This document shows positions 26,545 to 34,619 of a stretch of DNA of 64,000 nucleotides, one piece after another. The DNA is from Ardenticatenaceae bacterium (GTDB lineage Bacteria; Chloroflexota; Anaerolineae; Promineifilales; Promineifilaceae). Both the position numbers and the translations under genes were made by a program. The first letter of the stretch is position 1. Each line of letters opens with the position of its first letter. The notes beneath the pieces were generated by a model. That model was not told the DNA's origin. It saw only the letters and a list, made by a program, of their open reading frames with translations, and did no database searches. Location: NCBI GenBank assembly GCA_011525915.1, contig WYBM01000009.1, forward strand, positions 51,173 through 115,172, in the 5' to 3' direction.

Positions 26545-28675
26545 ATCTAACCCCCTACAGCAGTGGCTCAGCGAAGCCACTACTTTGTTACGACGACCAA
26601 CCTACTTCATAAAAACCTATGACAAAACAAACCTGCGGCCAGACCTGGTGGCCGGGGTAACTGTCGCTGTGGTGATGCTGCCGCAGGCCATCGCTTATGC
26701 CCTTATTGCGGAACTGCCGCCACAGACGGGGTTATATGCGGCCATCATCGCCAGCATTGTAGGGGCCTTGTGGGGATCATCCTCTCACTTAAACACAGGG
26801 CCAACCAATGCAGCCTCTTTATTAGTGCTTTCTACCCTGACAACCATGGCAGCGCCTGGTTCACCGGAATATATCATGTTGGCCGGCCTAATGGCGGTTG
26901 TGGTTGGCCTGATCCGGCTGCTGATGGGGTTGGCGCATCTGGGTGTTTTGGTCAACTTTGTCTCCGATTCAGTTGTTATCGGTTTTACCACCGGGGCTGG
27001 CATTCTCATCAGTGTTAACCAAGTACGCCACATTTTGCGCCTGGACCTGCCGGGTTCGCCTACTTTTTATGATGCGTTAATCAATTTGGGCCTTCAAGTG
27101 CAGGAATCTCATGGGCCCAGCATCTTTATCGCCATGCTGACGATGGGGGTTATTCTGTTGGTGAAACGGTGGAACCGGAAATGGCCCAGTGCGCTGTTGG
27201 GCATGATCGCGGCAAGTATTATTGTGGCCATGTTTGATCTGGGTCACAAGGGCGTGGTAGTGCTGCATGAGCTGCCGCGAACATTGCCTCCATTTACGGC
27301 CGTTGATCTGTTTAACTTCAATACCATCAACGCCATGTCCACCGGCATTCTGGCCATCGCGGCTATCGGCCTGGTGGAAGCCATGTCCATTGCCCGCACC
27401 ATTGCCACCCAAAGCGGTGAATATGTTGACAGCAACCAGGAATTTGTGGGGCAAGGGCTGGCTAATATCGCCGCCGGGTTTTTCTCCGGTTATACCTGCT
27501 CTGGCTCTTTTACCCGATCAGCCATTAATTATGATAATGGCGCCAAAACGGGGCTGAGTTCCGTCTTTTCTGGGCTATCTGTTTTGTTGGCCATGTTACT
27601 GTTGGCGCCGTTAGCCGTTTATATCCCTCGCTCGGCATTAGCCGGTGTGCTGCTGGTCACTGCTTATAGTATGGTAGACAGGGCAGAGATGAAACGCATC
27701 TGGCATACCTCAAAAGGGGATGGTCTGATTATGGTGGCGACCCTTTTGGCGACACTGTTTTTACCCTTGCAATTAGCGGTTTTAACCGGGGTTGTCGTTT
27801 CTTTTATCCGGTACGTGGCCAAGACATCTGCGCCTGAAGTACATTCGATGGTGCCAGACGCTAGGTTTGAGCATTTTGCCTTCCAGCCAGACAGCCCTGA
27901 ATGCCCACAGTTGGGTGTGTTAACCATTGAAGGTTCATTGTATTTTGGCGCGGCGCATCATGTAGAAGATCAAATTCGGCAGCACATGGAAATGCATCCC
28001 AAGCAAAGGTTCTTACTCTTGCGCATGCACCGCGTCAACCATTGTGATGTAAGCGGTTTGCACATGTTGGAAGCCATTTTGCGCCTGTACCGTCAACATG
28101 GGGGTGATGTTTTTATGGTAGGGGTGCGCCATGATGTCTGGCAAAAGATGAAACTAGGCGAGTTTGTCAGGTTTCTGGGTATTGACCATTTTTTATCACA
28201 GGAGCGGGCCGTAGAACATATCTTTTATAAGATTTTGGACCCAGCTGTGTGCATTTACAAATGCCCGGTGAAAATTTGGCGTGAATGCCAAACACTGCCT
28301 AAGAGTTTGTGTCAGGAAGAGGTGCCTTTAGGCACATTGGTCCCGGCCACGGCCGTTATTCCCCATATCACCCCTCAAAAACTGTGGTCATCCCTTAACA
28401 ATGGCGCATTACCACCACAAATCATTGATGTGCGCGAACCCGGTGAATTTGCTGGTGGCCATATTCCCGGGGCGGAATTGATACCCATGCCCAAACTCAT
28501 GAGCAGGTCCATTATCTTGCCCCAAGACAAACCTATCGTGCTCGTTTGCCGTACCGGCCGGCGCACGACCCAAATCGTGTATACACTGCAGCAAGAAGGG
28601 TATAACAATCTGCAAAACATGATTGGTGGTATGGTTGCCTGGGAAGAAGCCGGACTGCCAGCGATTATTGCCTAG
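26516..28675 (+). CDS. SulP anion permease fused to STAS and rhodanese domains
   Basis: A 719-residue transporter. The SulP core (about 30-420) has DLVAGVTVAVVMLPQAIAYA and GYTCSGSFTRSAINYDNGAKTG. A STAS domain follows (about 455-560, LTIEGSLYFGAA, HCDVSGLHMLEA). A segment with four Cys (CIYKC, WREC, KSLC; about 578-598) leads into a C-terminal rhodanese domain (about 625-715) with IIDVREPGEFAGGHIPGA and active loop CRTGRRT. The fusion couples an anion channel to a sulfurtransferase. It overlaps the TorD-like gene by 29 bases and ends the operon. Transport of sulfate or sulfite is inferred. Confidence 0.93.
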   Translation: MSSTAAATTESNPLQQWLSEATTLLRRPTYFIKTYDKTNLRPDLVAGVTVAVVMLPQAIAYALIAELPPQTGLYAAIIASIVGALWGSSSHLNTGPTNAASLLVLSTLTTMAAPGSPEYIMLAGLMAVVVGLIRLLMGLAHLGVLVNFVSDSVVIGFTTGAGILISVNQVRHILRLDLPGSPTFYDALINLGLQVQESHGPSIFIAMLTMGVILLVKRWNRKWPSALLGMIAASIIVAMFDLGHKGVVVLHELPRTLPPFTAVDLFNFNTINAMSTGILAIAAIGLVEAMSIARTIATQSGEYVDSNQEFVGQGLANIAAGFFSGYTCSGSFTRSAINYDNGAKTGLSSVFSGLSVLLAMLLLAPLAVYIPRSALAGVLLVTAYSMVDRAEMKRIWHTSKGDGLIMVATLLATLFLPLQLAVLTGVVVSFIRYVAKTSAPEVHSMVPDARFEHFAFQPDSPECPQLGVLTIEGSLYFGAAHHVEDQIRQHMEMHPKQRFLLLRMHRVNHCDVSGLHMLEAILRLYRQHGGDVFMVGVRHDVWQKMKLGEFVRFLGIDHFLSQERAVEHIFYKILDPAVCIYKCPVKIWRECQTLPKSLCQEEVPLGTLVPATAVIPHITPQKLWSSLNNGALPPQIIDVREPGEFAGGHIPGAELIPMPKLMSRSIILPQDKPIVLVCRTGRRTTQIVYTLQQEGYNNLQNMIGGMVAWEEAGLPAIIA

Positions 28676-28698
28676 GGTAAAAATTGTCCAGGACAGGC

Positions 28699-30174
28699 TC
28701 ATAAGAGAAGAATGATACTTTGGGTGATAAGACGGCCGATAACAAAAAGCTGCGTGAGGTCGCGGTTGGGGATAAGTGACAGATCACGCACAAGAGAATG
28801 ATCAAGGACTTTGGCCAGCCCTTTTGCAGCGGCCAGGTCTCCGATAATCGCCTGAGCCAAGTCATGGGCAAGGGTTTGAGACGGGTTACGGAAAAGAGCA
28901 TGCGCCAGATCATGGGCCAGAGCCTGTGCCAGATCATAGGCCAGAACCTGAGCCCAGGATTCCCTACGCAACTGGGAAGCCAGCCCCCCCAGAGCATAAG
29001 CCCGGTTTCCCTCGTCTTCAATCTGTAAGGCAGCCTGCAAAGCATGAGACAGGGTATTCTCCCTGGCTTCACCATGCAACTGGGAAGCCAGGTACCCCAG
29101 GACCTCAGCCCTGTCCGCATCATCTATAATTTGCAAGGCCACCTGCGAGGCTTGGGCCAACGTGGTTTCCCTGACTTCCCCAGGCAGTTGGCTTCCCAAC
29201 TGCCCCAAGACCTTAGCCCGGTTCCCCTCATCTTCAATCTGCCAGGCGGCCTGCAAGGCCTGGGTCAGCAGTTCGCCACGAAGTTGGGGGGCCAACTGCC
29301 CCAAGACATAAGCCTGGTCCCCTTCATGGTGAATCTGCCAGGCTGCTTGCAAGGCCTGGGACAAGGCGGTCTCCCTGGGTTCACCACGCAGCTGGGAAGC
29401 CAGCTGCCCCAGGATGTAGGCCCGGTCCCGCGCATCTGTAACCTGCAAGGCCACCTGCAAGGCCTCCGACAGGATAGTTTCCCTGGCTTCGCCACGCAGT
29501 TGGGCAGCCAGCTGCCCCAGGGCATAAGCCCAATTCCTCTCATCTGTAATCTGCAGGGCGGCCTGGAAGGCCTGGACAAGCAGTTCGCCACTTAATTGGG
29601 AAGCCAACTGCCCCAAGACCTTAGCCCGGTACCCTTCATATTTGATCTGTAGGGCAGCCTGCAGGGCCTGGGCCAAGGCGGTTTCCCGGGCTTCGCCGTT
29701 CAACTGGGAGGCTAGTTGTGCCAAGACCTTAGCCCGGTTTCCCTCATCTGTAATCTGTAAGGCGGCCTGCAAGGCCTGGGCAAGCAGTTCGCCATTTAGC
29801 TGGGAAGCCAACTGTCCCAAGACATAGGCTCGGTACCCTTCATATTTAATCTGCAAGGCCTGCGCCAGGGCAGCTTCTTTGGCCTCTCTACGCAATTGAG
29901 GAGCCAATTGCCCTAAAGCTTTAGTCTGGGTCCCCTTGCCTTTCATCTGCAAGGCTGGGGTAAGATATGGATTAGGCGCGAGATCAAAGTCACGGTTAAA
30001 GATATGGGCCACATTACGGGCAAGGTCCACATTGCGGGCAAGGTCACGAACAAGCGTCAGGCAGAAGATAATTTGGTGATATTGACTATCATGCTCCGTT
30101 TGCCTTTCGCGAACATTTAAAGATTTTGCAGAAAGGTCGTCACCCTGCGTTACCGTGCTTGTTTGTTCAGCCAT
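28699..30174 (-). CDS. Repeat protein with ten 32/36-residue helical units
   Basis: About residues 75-415 are ten tandem units. Each has the core ALQI.DEGNRA.VLGQLASQL followed by GELL or GEARETAL. Units of 32 and 36 residues are mixed; the 36-residue form has four extra residues (ARET type). Each unit should fold as two helices, giving a HEAT/TPR-like solenoid. The ends are rich in LAHDL/RDLARNV runs, like the tails of NACHT/STAND-type ATPases of filamentous bacteria, but no ATPase or effector domain is present. GAGG precedes the ATG. Repeats are also conserved at DNA level. It has no ACGGCCGT copy. Function unknown; a protein-binding scaffold or sensor is possible. Confidence 0.85.
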   Translation of the reverse strand: MAEQTSTVTQGDDLSAKSLNVRERQTEHDSQYHQIIFCLTLVRDLARNVDLARNVAHIFNRDFDLAPNPYLTPALQMKGKGTQTKALGQLAPQLRREAKEAALAQALQIKYEGYRAYVLGQLASQLNGELLAQALQAALQITDEGNRAKVLAQLASQLNGEARETALAQALQAALQIKYEGYRAKVLGQLASQLSGELLVQAFQAALQITDERNWAYALGQLAAQLRGEARETILSEALQVALQVTDARDRAYILGQLASQLRGEPRETALSQALQAAWQIHHEGDQAYVLGQLAPQLRGELLTQALQAAWQIEDEGNRAKVLGQLGSQLPGEVRETTLAQASQVALQIIDDADRAEVLGYLASQLHGEARENTLSHALQAALQIEDEGNRAYALGGLASQLRRESWAQVLAYDLAQALAHDLAHALFRNPSQTLAHDLAQAIIGDLAAAKGLAKVLDHSLVRDLSLIPNRDLTQLFVIGRLITQSIILLL

Positions 30175-30292
30175 TCTTGCCTCTTGGCCCGCAAAGCTTT
30201 ATGGTACATCAAAGAGAGATAGGGTAACACTTATTGACCTCACGCGAGCTTTGCAAACCGACCGCTTTCATTATCCTGCATATCCTCCATGA

Positions 30293-31330
30293 TTACCGGG
30301 CCAGTCGTTTATACTGTGACAACAGATCGGTACCCATCCATGCTTCTTGATGGGCCGCTTGCTCCGGCGGGGCTTCCCAATGGCTAATGAAATAGACAAG
30401 TGCTTCAATACCGGGCATGTTTGCCAGTTCTTGTTCGAGGGCACGGTATACCTGGGCTTTGTAGTTGGCAGGTGCGGCGCGGTTGACGCTGCATTCGCTG
30501 ATGATGAGCGGCCGTTCAAGAGCATACCGTTTCTGAAAGCCTGTAACCTGATCGATGATGTCATTCACTGCTTTGGAGACATTGTTGGTGGTGCCGGTGT
30601 AGGCGTGCTGGCAAATGCCATGCATCAGATCAGCCACATGGGGCCAGGCAGCATCGGTAAATTTAAACTGGTTTGTCCAGGGCACCCCGGGGCTGAGACC
30701 AGGATAGTACAGTTCCGCTTCGGGCGCAGCTGCTTTGATGAGCTGCGCCAGCTGTGCCAGCCAACGCCCAAATTCATCCCCATTTTGCCATACATATCCC
30801 ATACCTTCATCGGGTAAATTGGGTTCATTGTGCAGTTCAAACTTGCGGGCACCCTGGTTATAAAAGCGCAGCGTATCTTGCTTTACTGCCTGCCACATTT
30901 TTTCTGGTGTCCAATGTTTACCATCAGGTTTCCAGTAAATGCGGACCAGGTGAAATTCCGGTTTGTGGAAATTTTGCCAATAGTCAGGGCTAAAGCCGAT
31001 ACTGAGAAATTTGACCGGCAGGTTAACATCACGCATGAAGTTTTGCACTTCAGCCAGCTGCCACATCCAGTCACTGCCAGGCGCGTGCATAGCGGGGGTA
31101 AAGGCCACGGCCGTGCCGCTGTAGGCCAGGACCGGTTCCGTAAATTTTTCGGCAATCCAACCTTTATCAGTGAGCAGCCAGTGGAAACGGCCGTCACGTA
31201 AATAACGTTGGTCTACCCTGGCAATAACTTGAACAACGTCCCCTTTTTTATACTGCCCGGCCGAGGGGCTGTCGGCATCGGGCTGTTGACGAATGTTTAA
31301 GGTGGATGAGGTAACGGTAACTTTGGGCAT
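30293..31330 (-). CDS. SH3b-domain protein with glycoside-hydrolase-like TIM barrel
   Basis: The N-terminal ~65 residues are a bacterial SH3 domain (STLNIRQQPDADSPSAGQYKKGD, WLLTDKGWIAEKF). The remainder resembles clan-A glycoside hydrolases, with a candidate acid/base Glu in FELHNEPNLPDEG (near 170) and a candidate nucleophile in PLIISECSVNR (near 280), then LVYFISHWE. No signal peptide is present, which is odd for such an enzyme; export may use another route, or the protein may act inside the cell or after lysis. Upstream AGGAGACCC lies 3-9 bases before the ATG. Substrate unknown. Confidence 0.75.
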   Translation of the reverse strand: MPKVTVTSSTLNIRQQPDADSPSAGQYKKGDVVQVIARVDQRYLRDGRFHWLLTDKGWIAEKFTEPVLAYSGTAVAFTPAMHAPGSDWMWQLAEVQNFMRDVNLPVKFLSIGFSPDYWQNFHKPEFHLVRIYWKPDGKHWTPEKMWQAVKQDTLRFYNQGARKFELHNEPNLPDEGMGYVWQNGDEFGRWLAQLAQLIKAAAPEAELYYPGLSPGVPWTNQFKFTDAAWPHVADLMHGICQHAYTGTTNNVSKAVNDIIDQVTGFQKRYALERPLIISECSVNRAAPANYKAQVYRALEQELANMPGIEALVYFISHWEAPPEQAAHQEAWMGTDLLSQYKRLAR

Positions 31331-31463
31331 AGGGTCTCCTCTATGATTTTAATCAAGGACAGGCATGAAGGTAGGATACAAGATTATCAATCCTGATCCA
31401 ATGACATTAAGAGTTCAATTATAGATCGAGATGAAAATGTGGCGTAACAATGAGGAGACGACA

Positions 31464-31477
31464 TGAGCTTAAGCTCA
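31464..31477. other. Palindrome TGAGCTTAAGCTCA
   Basis: A perfect 14-bp palindrome in the 347-base gap between the SH3b protein and the DsrE-like gene. Role unknown. Confidence 0.4.
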
Positions 31478-31494
31478 ATACCATGAATGAAAGC

Positions 31495-31552
31495 TACCCT
31501 CCCGGAGGGTTCATCCCAGATGACCTTTGCCGTAGAAACCTCCGGGAGGGTA
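31495..31552. terminator. Long inverted repeat ending the SQR operon
   Basis: TACCCTCCCGGAGGGTT and AACCTCCGGGAGGGTA pair over about 14 bp around a ~28-nt loop; each arm is also self-complementary. It is followed by A/T-rich sequence on both sides. It most likely ends the leftward sulfur operon. Confidence 0.6.
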
Positions 31553-31568
31553 TTTTCGAAGGAGCCCA

Positions 31569-31610
31569 CACTGAAAACTGTACACTGATTACTGAAAACT
31601 GGTACTAGTC
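31569..31610. repeat. CAGTNNN heptad repeat, copy C (short, inverted)
   Basis: On the minus strand this reads CAGTTTT, CAGTAAT, CAGTGTA, CAGTTTT, CAGTGTG with strict 7-bp period. Related blocks occur at 53069 and 58150. Confidence 0.7.
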
Positions 31611-31677
31611 GTAAAACTTACGTACAGCGAAGTGCATGGCTATCCAGATGCATTTCGCTGTTATGTCAACTATATGG

Positions 31678-32160
31678 CTAAACGAATATGATTTGCGCCC
31701 CTTCGCTCATTTCCATAAAGTCGGTGGCCCCCACCACAGCCTCTACCCCATCATAAATATCCTCTTCCGCCAGCATGTGCATATCCTGGAACATATCCAC
31801 TGACATTTTGCAGGCATACATCTTGCCGCCAGCATCTACAATCATATCCAAAAACTCGTCAACTTCTGGGAAGTCCAGTTTGGCAATCTCTTTTTTCATC
31901 ATGCTGGTGGCAATGTTGGTCATGCCGGGCAGGCCGCCGATCATGGTGGGAATGCCCATGCTCGGATTACCCACAGGCACAAACTTCAACTTATTCATCT
32001 TCTTCTTGTTGATGATGTCCAACCCCCAAAAAGTAAAGAACAATGTCACATCAATGCCTTCCATCAGCGCGGCATTGGCCAGCACCAACCCTGGATACGC
32101 CATATCCAGCGTACCCTTCGAGCAAATAATGGATAACTTGCGATCAGTCGTTTCAAACAT
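31678..32160 (-). CDS. DsrE-family (DsrE2-like) sulfur carrier
   Basis: A 160-residue protein of the DsrE/peroxiredoxin-like family. It has KLSIICSKGTLDMAYPGLVLANAA, the mid-region MGIPTMIGGLPGMTNIATSMM and the conserved Cys in GKMYACKMSVDMF (about 122), which carries sulfane sulfur in DsrE2 proteins. It contains FFTFWGLDIINK, also typical. I chose ATG 32160, preceded by GGGAGAAAATCTC, over an earlier start that adds 18 residues. Last gene of the regulator-SQR-DUF1641-TusE-DsrE operon; it could accept persulfide sulfur and pass it to the TusE-like protein. Confidence 0.92.
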   Translation of the reverse strand: MFETTDRKLSIICSKGTLDMAYPGLVLANAALMEGIDVTLFFTFWGLDIINKKKMNKLKFVPVGNPSMGIPTMIGGLPGMTNIATSMMKKEIAKLDFPEVDEFLDMIVDAGGKMYACKMSVDMFQDMHMLAEEDIYDGVEAVVGATDFMEMSEGAQIIFV

Positions 32161-32242
32161 GAGATTTTCTCCCGAAATCAGGCGATTGGAGCGTGGCATG
32201 TTAAAAAACACCACGCTCCAACCCCAAGTCTCGCTCTTTCCT

Positions 32243-32560
32243 CTAAATACAACCGCTGGGCTTTTTCAAACCAGCAATATAAGCAACCTTTTTCGCCGGC
32301 CCCTTGGGGAACAACAGATACAGCTCTTTTATGGGCACCCCTGCTTCTTTGGTAATGCGCCGCAGCGTAGGGGAATCGCCCTGAGCCATAAAATCTTCGC
32401 GGCAAAAGTTGATGACTCTCCAATGGTCATCGGTTAATGGTGTGATGCCAATTTCTGTGGCCAATGCCTGCGCCACATCCTGACTCCATTCATTGGCATT
32501 AAGCATGAAGCCATCGTCACCAAATGTAATATTTTTCCCAGCAACTTCTCTTGTTGTCAT
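32243..32560 (-). CDS. TusE/DsrC-family sulfur relay protein
   Basis: A 105-residue DsrC-fold protein. It shows NEWSQDVAQALATEIGITPLTDDHW and the flexible C-terminal arm GPAKKVAYIAGLKKPSGCI, with the sulfur-carrying Cys as penultimate residue. The second Cys of true DsrC, 11 positions earlier, is Ala here, so it should act as a single-Cys persulfide carrier like TusE rather than forming the DsrC trisulfide. ATG 32560 follows GGAGG at 8 bases. Next to DsrE- and SQR-like genes, it probably takes part in sulfur oxidation or relay rather than tRNA thiolation. Confidence 0.94.
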   Translation of the reverse strand: MTTREVAGKNITFGDDGFMLNANEWSQDVAQALATEIGITPLTDDHWRVINFCREDFMAQGDSPTLRRITKEAGVPIKELYLLFPKGPAKKVAYIAGLKKPSGCI

Positions 32561-32629
32561 GATTGGTTCCTCCAACAAATTTTTATGGCCATCTAAGCAA
32601 TTCTTATTGCCATCTATGTTATAAACAGA

Positions 32630-33292
32630 TCAATTTTCAGATACGGTCTTGAGAACTGTTAATGTTTTTGATAAGCCTCGTTTTACGGCCGGATCATTAA
32701 GTTGTCGCAAAATGCTAACCATAGAAACATCGGCCAGTGGTGCTTCTTCACGCATGGCGTGTGCCGTGTTTTGCAGCATGGTCATCAGCTCAGGCTGGGT
32801 CATTTCTTTGACCGTGTTTAGAATAAGCACAATATTTTCGCCCAACTGGTGTACGTCTTCTTCGGAATATTCCGCCACCACCCGATCCAAAATGACCATC
32901 CCTTCGCGCATAAAGGCAAAGTACCCTTTTTGTTCCATCTCATTGAGCCGCGTCATCAGCGCCAGAAAGGCATCTTGTGTGAGCGGAGAGATGTCGCGGC
33001 CCAATTCTGCCAAGCTTTCCATCTGATCCAGCATCTCTTCCAGATTGCGGGTGCTACGTATCAACCGCTTGAAAAGCCGCAAACCATCTTCTAGCTGAAC
33101 GTAGTTTTCGATCTCGTCGAGCTGCTGTACAGTCAGGCGATATGCCTCACCGGCAATGGGGGTCAGGTCATTTTGCAAATCTTCCCATTCCTGGCGGCGG
33201 CGACGCTGCTGGTATGCTTCTTCGGTGAGAAAGGTCACCTGTTCAGCTAGCCGATCCAGTTTGGTGTTGAGTTCCATGAGTTGTTGGTCCAT
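32630..33292 (-). CDS. DUF1641-family protein
   Basis: A 220-residue, soluble, mostly helical protein with a charged coiled-coil-like N-terminus (LNTKLDRLAEQVTFLTEEAYQ), LLEEMLDQMESL-type helices and the C-terminal LNDPAVKRGLSKTLTVLKTVS typical of DUF1641. The family often accompanies sulfide:quinone oxidoreductase or formate dehydrogenase genes, as here immediately after SQR. No catalytic residues are known; an accessory or regulatory role is likely. ATG 33292 has GGAGAAACTCAC upstream. Confidence 0.9.
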   Translation of the reverse strand: MDQQLMELNTKLDRLAEQVTFLTEEAYQQRRRRQEWEDLQNDLTPIAGEAYRLTVQQLDEIENYVQLEDGLRLFKRLIRSTRNLEEMLDQMESLAELGRDISPLTQDAFLALMTRLNEMEQKGYFAFMREGMVILDRVVAEYSEEDVHQLGENIVLILNTVKEMTQPELMTMLQNTAHAMREEAPLADVSMVSILRQLNDPAVKRGLSKTLTVLKTVSEN

Positions 33293-33340
33293 GTGAGTTT
33301 CTCCAATAGAATGCTGATGACGTGTTTAAGGTAATGGGCC

Positions 33341-34576
33341 TCAACGCCATTTTCCGGCCATGGTCATCTGGGATGTGATGGGCATTTCTTTACCTTTGAG
33401 CAAAATATTCCAATACATCCAGCGGAACATCATTTTGCCCCAATGGTTCATCTCTGACTCTTGCAGCAGAGAGAAGGGGCCGATGCCGGGCAGTGGGAAT
33501 TTACCGGGCAGCGGTTCTACATCATAGTTAAAGTCAATGAGGATGCCCTTCCCAAATCCAGATTCGATGAAGCAGTTGGCGTGCCCGTCGAAAGCAGGCA
33601 GCATTTGCTGGCCTTCGATGGTGCGCAGGAAGTTTTCCACGAAGGTTTCGGCGGCAAAGTGGGCCACGGAGCCAGCTTTGCTGGTAGGTAGAGCCGCCGC
33701 ATCACCGAGGGCAAAGATGTTGTGATATTCCTGGTGCAGGAAGGTATGCTTGTCTACAGGTACGTGGTTTAATTCATCGCCCAATCCGGAACGGCCGATG
33801 ACATCGGCCCCCATGTTTACCGGCACTGTCACTAATAAGTCATAATCTACCACCATCTCATCAAACGAGACCAACTGTTTTTCTACCGCGTCGACGCGCT
33901 CCGGATAGAATTCCGTTATGAGGTTAATGTTCTTTTCTTCCAGAATGTTGCCCAGCAGTTGACCGGCACGCGGCTTGGTAAACGCACCGGGCAGCGGGGT
34001 GACAAACGTCAGTTTGACACGATCACGCATCTGGCGTTGATGAAAATACCAGTCAGCCAGGAAGATAAATTCCAGCGGTGCTACCGGGCATTTATAGGGC
34101 AGTTCCATGACGTTCATCACCAGGTGACCACCTTCCCAGGTGCGGAGGGTTTTGGCCAGGGCTACAGCACCTTCGTAGGTGTAAAAGTCATGGATGCTTT
34201 TGCGCCATTCATCAGTGTCGGTGAGGCCGGGTGTTTCTTCGGGGCGGGGATGGGTGCCGGTGGCGATAATCAAATAATCATAGGGCAGGGTACGATTGTC
34301 TTTGGCAATATGTACCAGATTTTGATCTGGCTCAATCAACTTGATTTCAGAGACGATCATCTCGACGCCAGGGGGGATGTAATCACGCTTGGGCTTGATG
34401 ACGTCGTTTTCACCATAGATACCAAAGGGGATAAACAGGAAACCAGGTTGATAATAATGGGTTTCGTCCTGGTCAACAATGGTAATCTTCCATTCATCCC
34501 GGCTAAGGACATGGCTGAGTTTGTTAGCCAGCATGGTGCCAGCGGTACCGGCGCCAAGAATGAGTAATTTTTTCAT
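33341..34576 (-). CDS. sqr: Sulfide:quinone oxidoreductase-like flavoprotein
   Basis: Oxidises sulfide (or a related thiol) with FAD and passes electrons to quinone at the membrane. The N-terminal dinucleotide fold is KLLILGAGTAGTMLANKL; the second FAD block is HNIFALGDAAALPTSKAGS. Cys163 (LPYKCPVAPLEF) and Cys335 (GHANCFIESGFGKG) are at the places of the redox-active Cys pair. The C-terminal WGKMMFRWMYWNILLKG is amphipathic, as expected for membrane attachment. ATG 34576 (AGGAGA upstream) was preferred over a start 11 codons earlier. Length 411. Its company with DUF1641, TusE and DsrE supports sulfide use. Confidence 0.9.
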   Translation of the reverse strand: MKKLLILGAGTAGTMLANKLSHVLSRDEWKITIVDQDETHYYQPGFLFIPFGIYGENDVIKPKRDYIPPGVEMIVSEIKLIEPDQNLVHIAKDNRTLPYDYLIIATGTHPRPEETPGLTDTDEWRKSIHDFYTYEGAVALAKTLRTWEGGHLVMNVMELPYKCPVAPLEFIFLADWYFHQRQMRDRVKLTFVTPLPGAFTKPRAGQLLGNILEEKNINLITEFYPERVDAVEKQLVSFDEMVVDYDLLVTVPVNMGADVIGRSGLGDELNHVPVDKHTFLHQEYHNIFALGDAAALPTSKAGSVAHFAAETFVENFLRTIEGQQMLPAFDGHANCFIESGFGKGILIDFNYDVEPLPGKFPLPGIGPFSLLQESEMNHWGKMMFRWMYWNILLKGKEMPITSQMTMAGKWR

Positions 34577-34619
34577 GGGGTGTCTCCTGGGAACAGGGGA
34601 TGTGGGCAACGGCCGTGGC

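Noticed and set aside
28798..29827. Regular DNA repeats that could suggest a CRISPR array or satellite
   Set aside because: The repeats are in frame, encode the 32/36-residue protein units and vary mostly at synonymous or conservative positions; there are no unique spacers.
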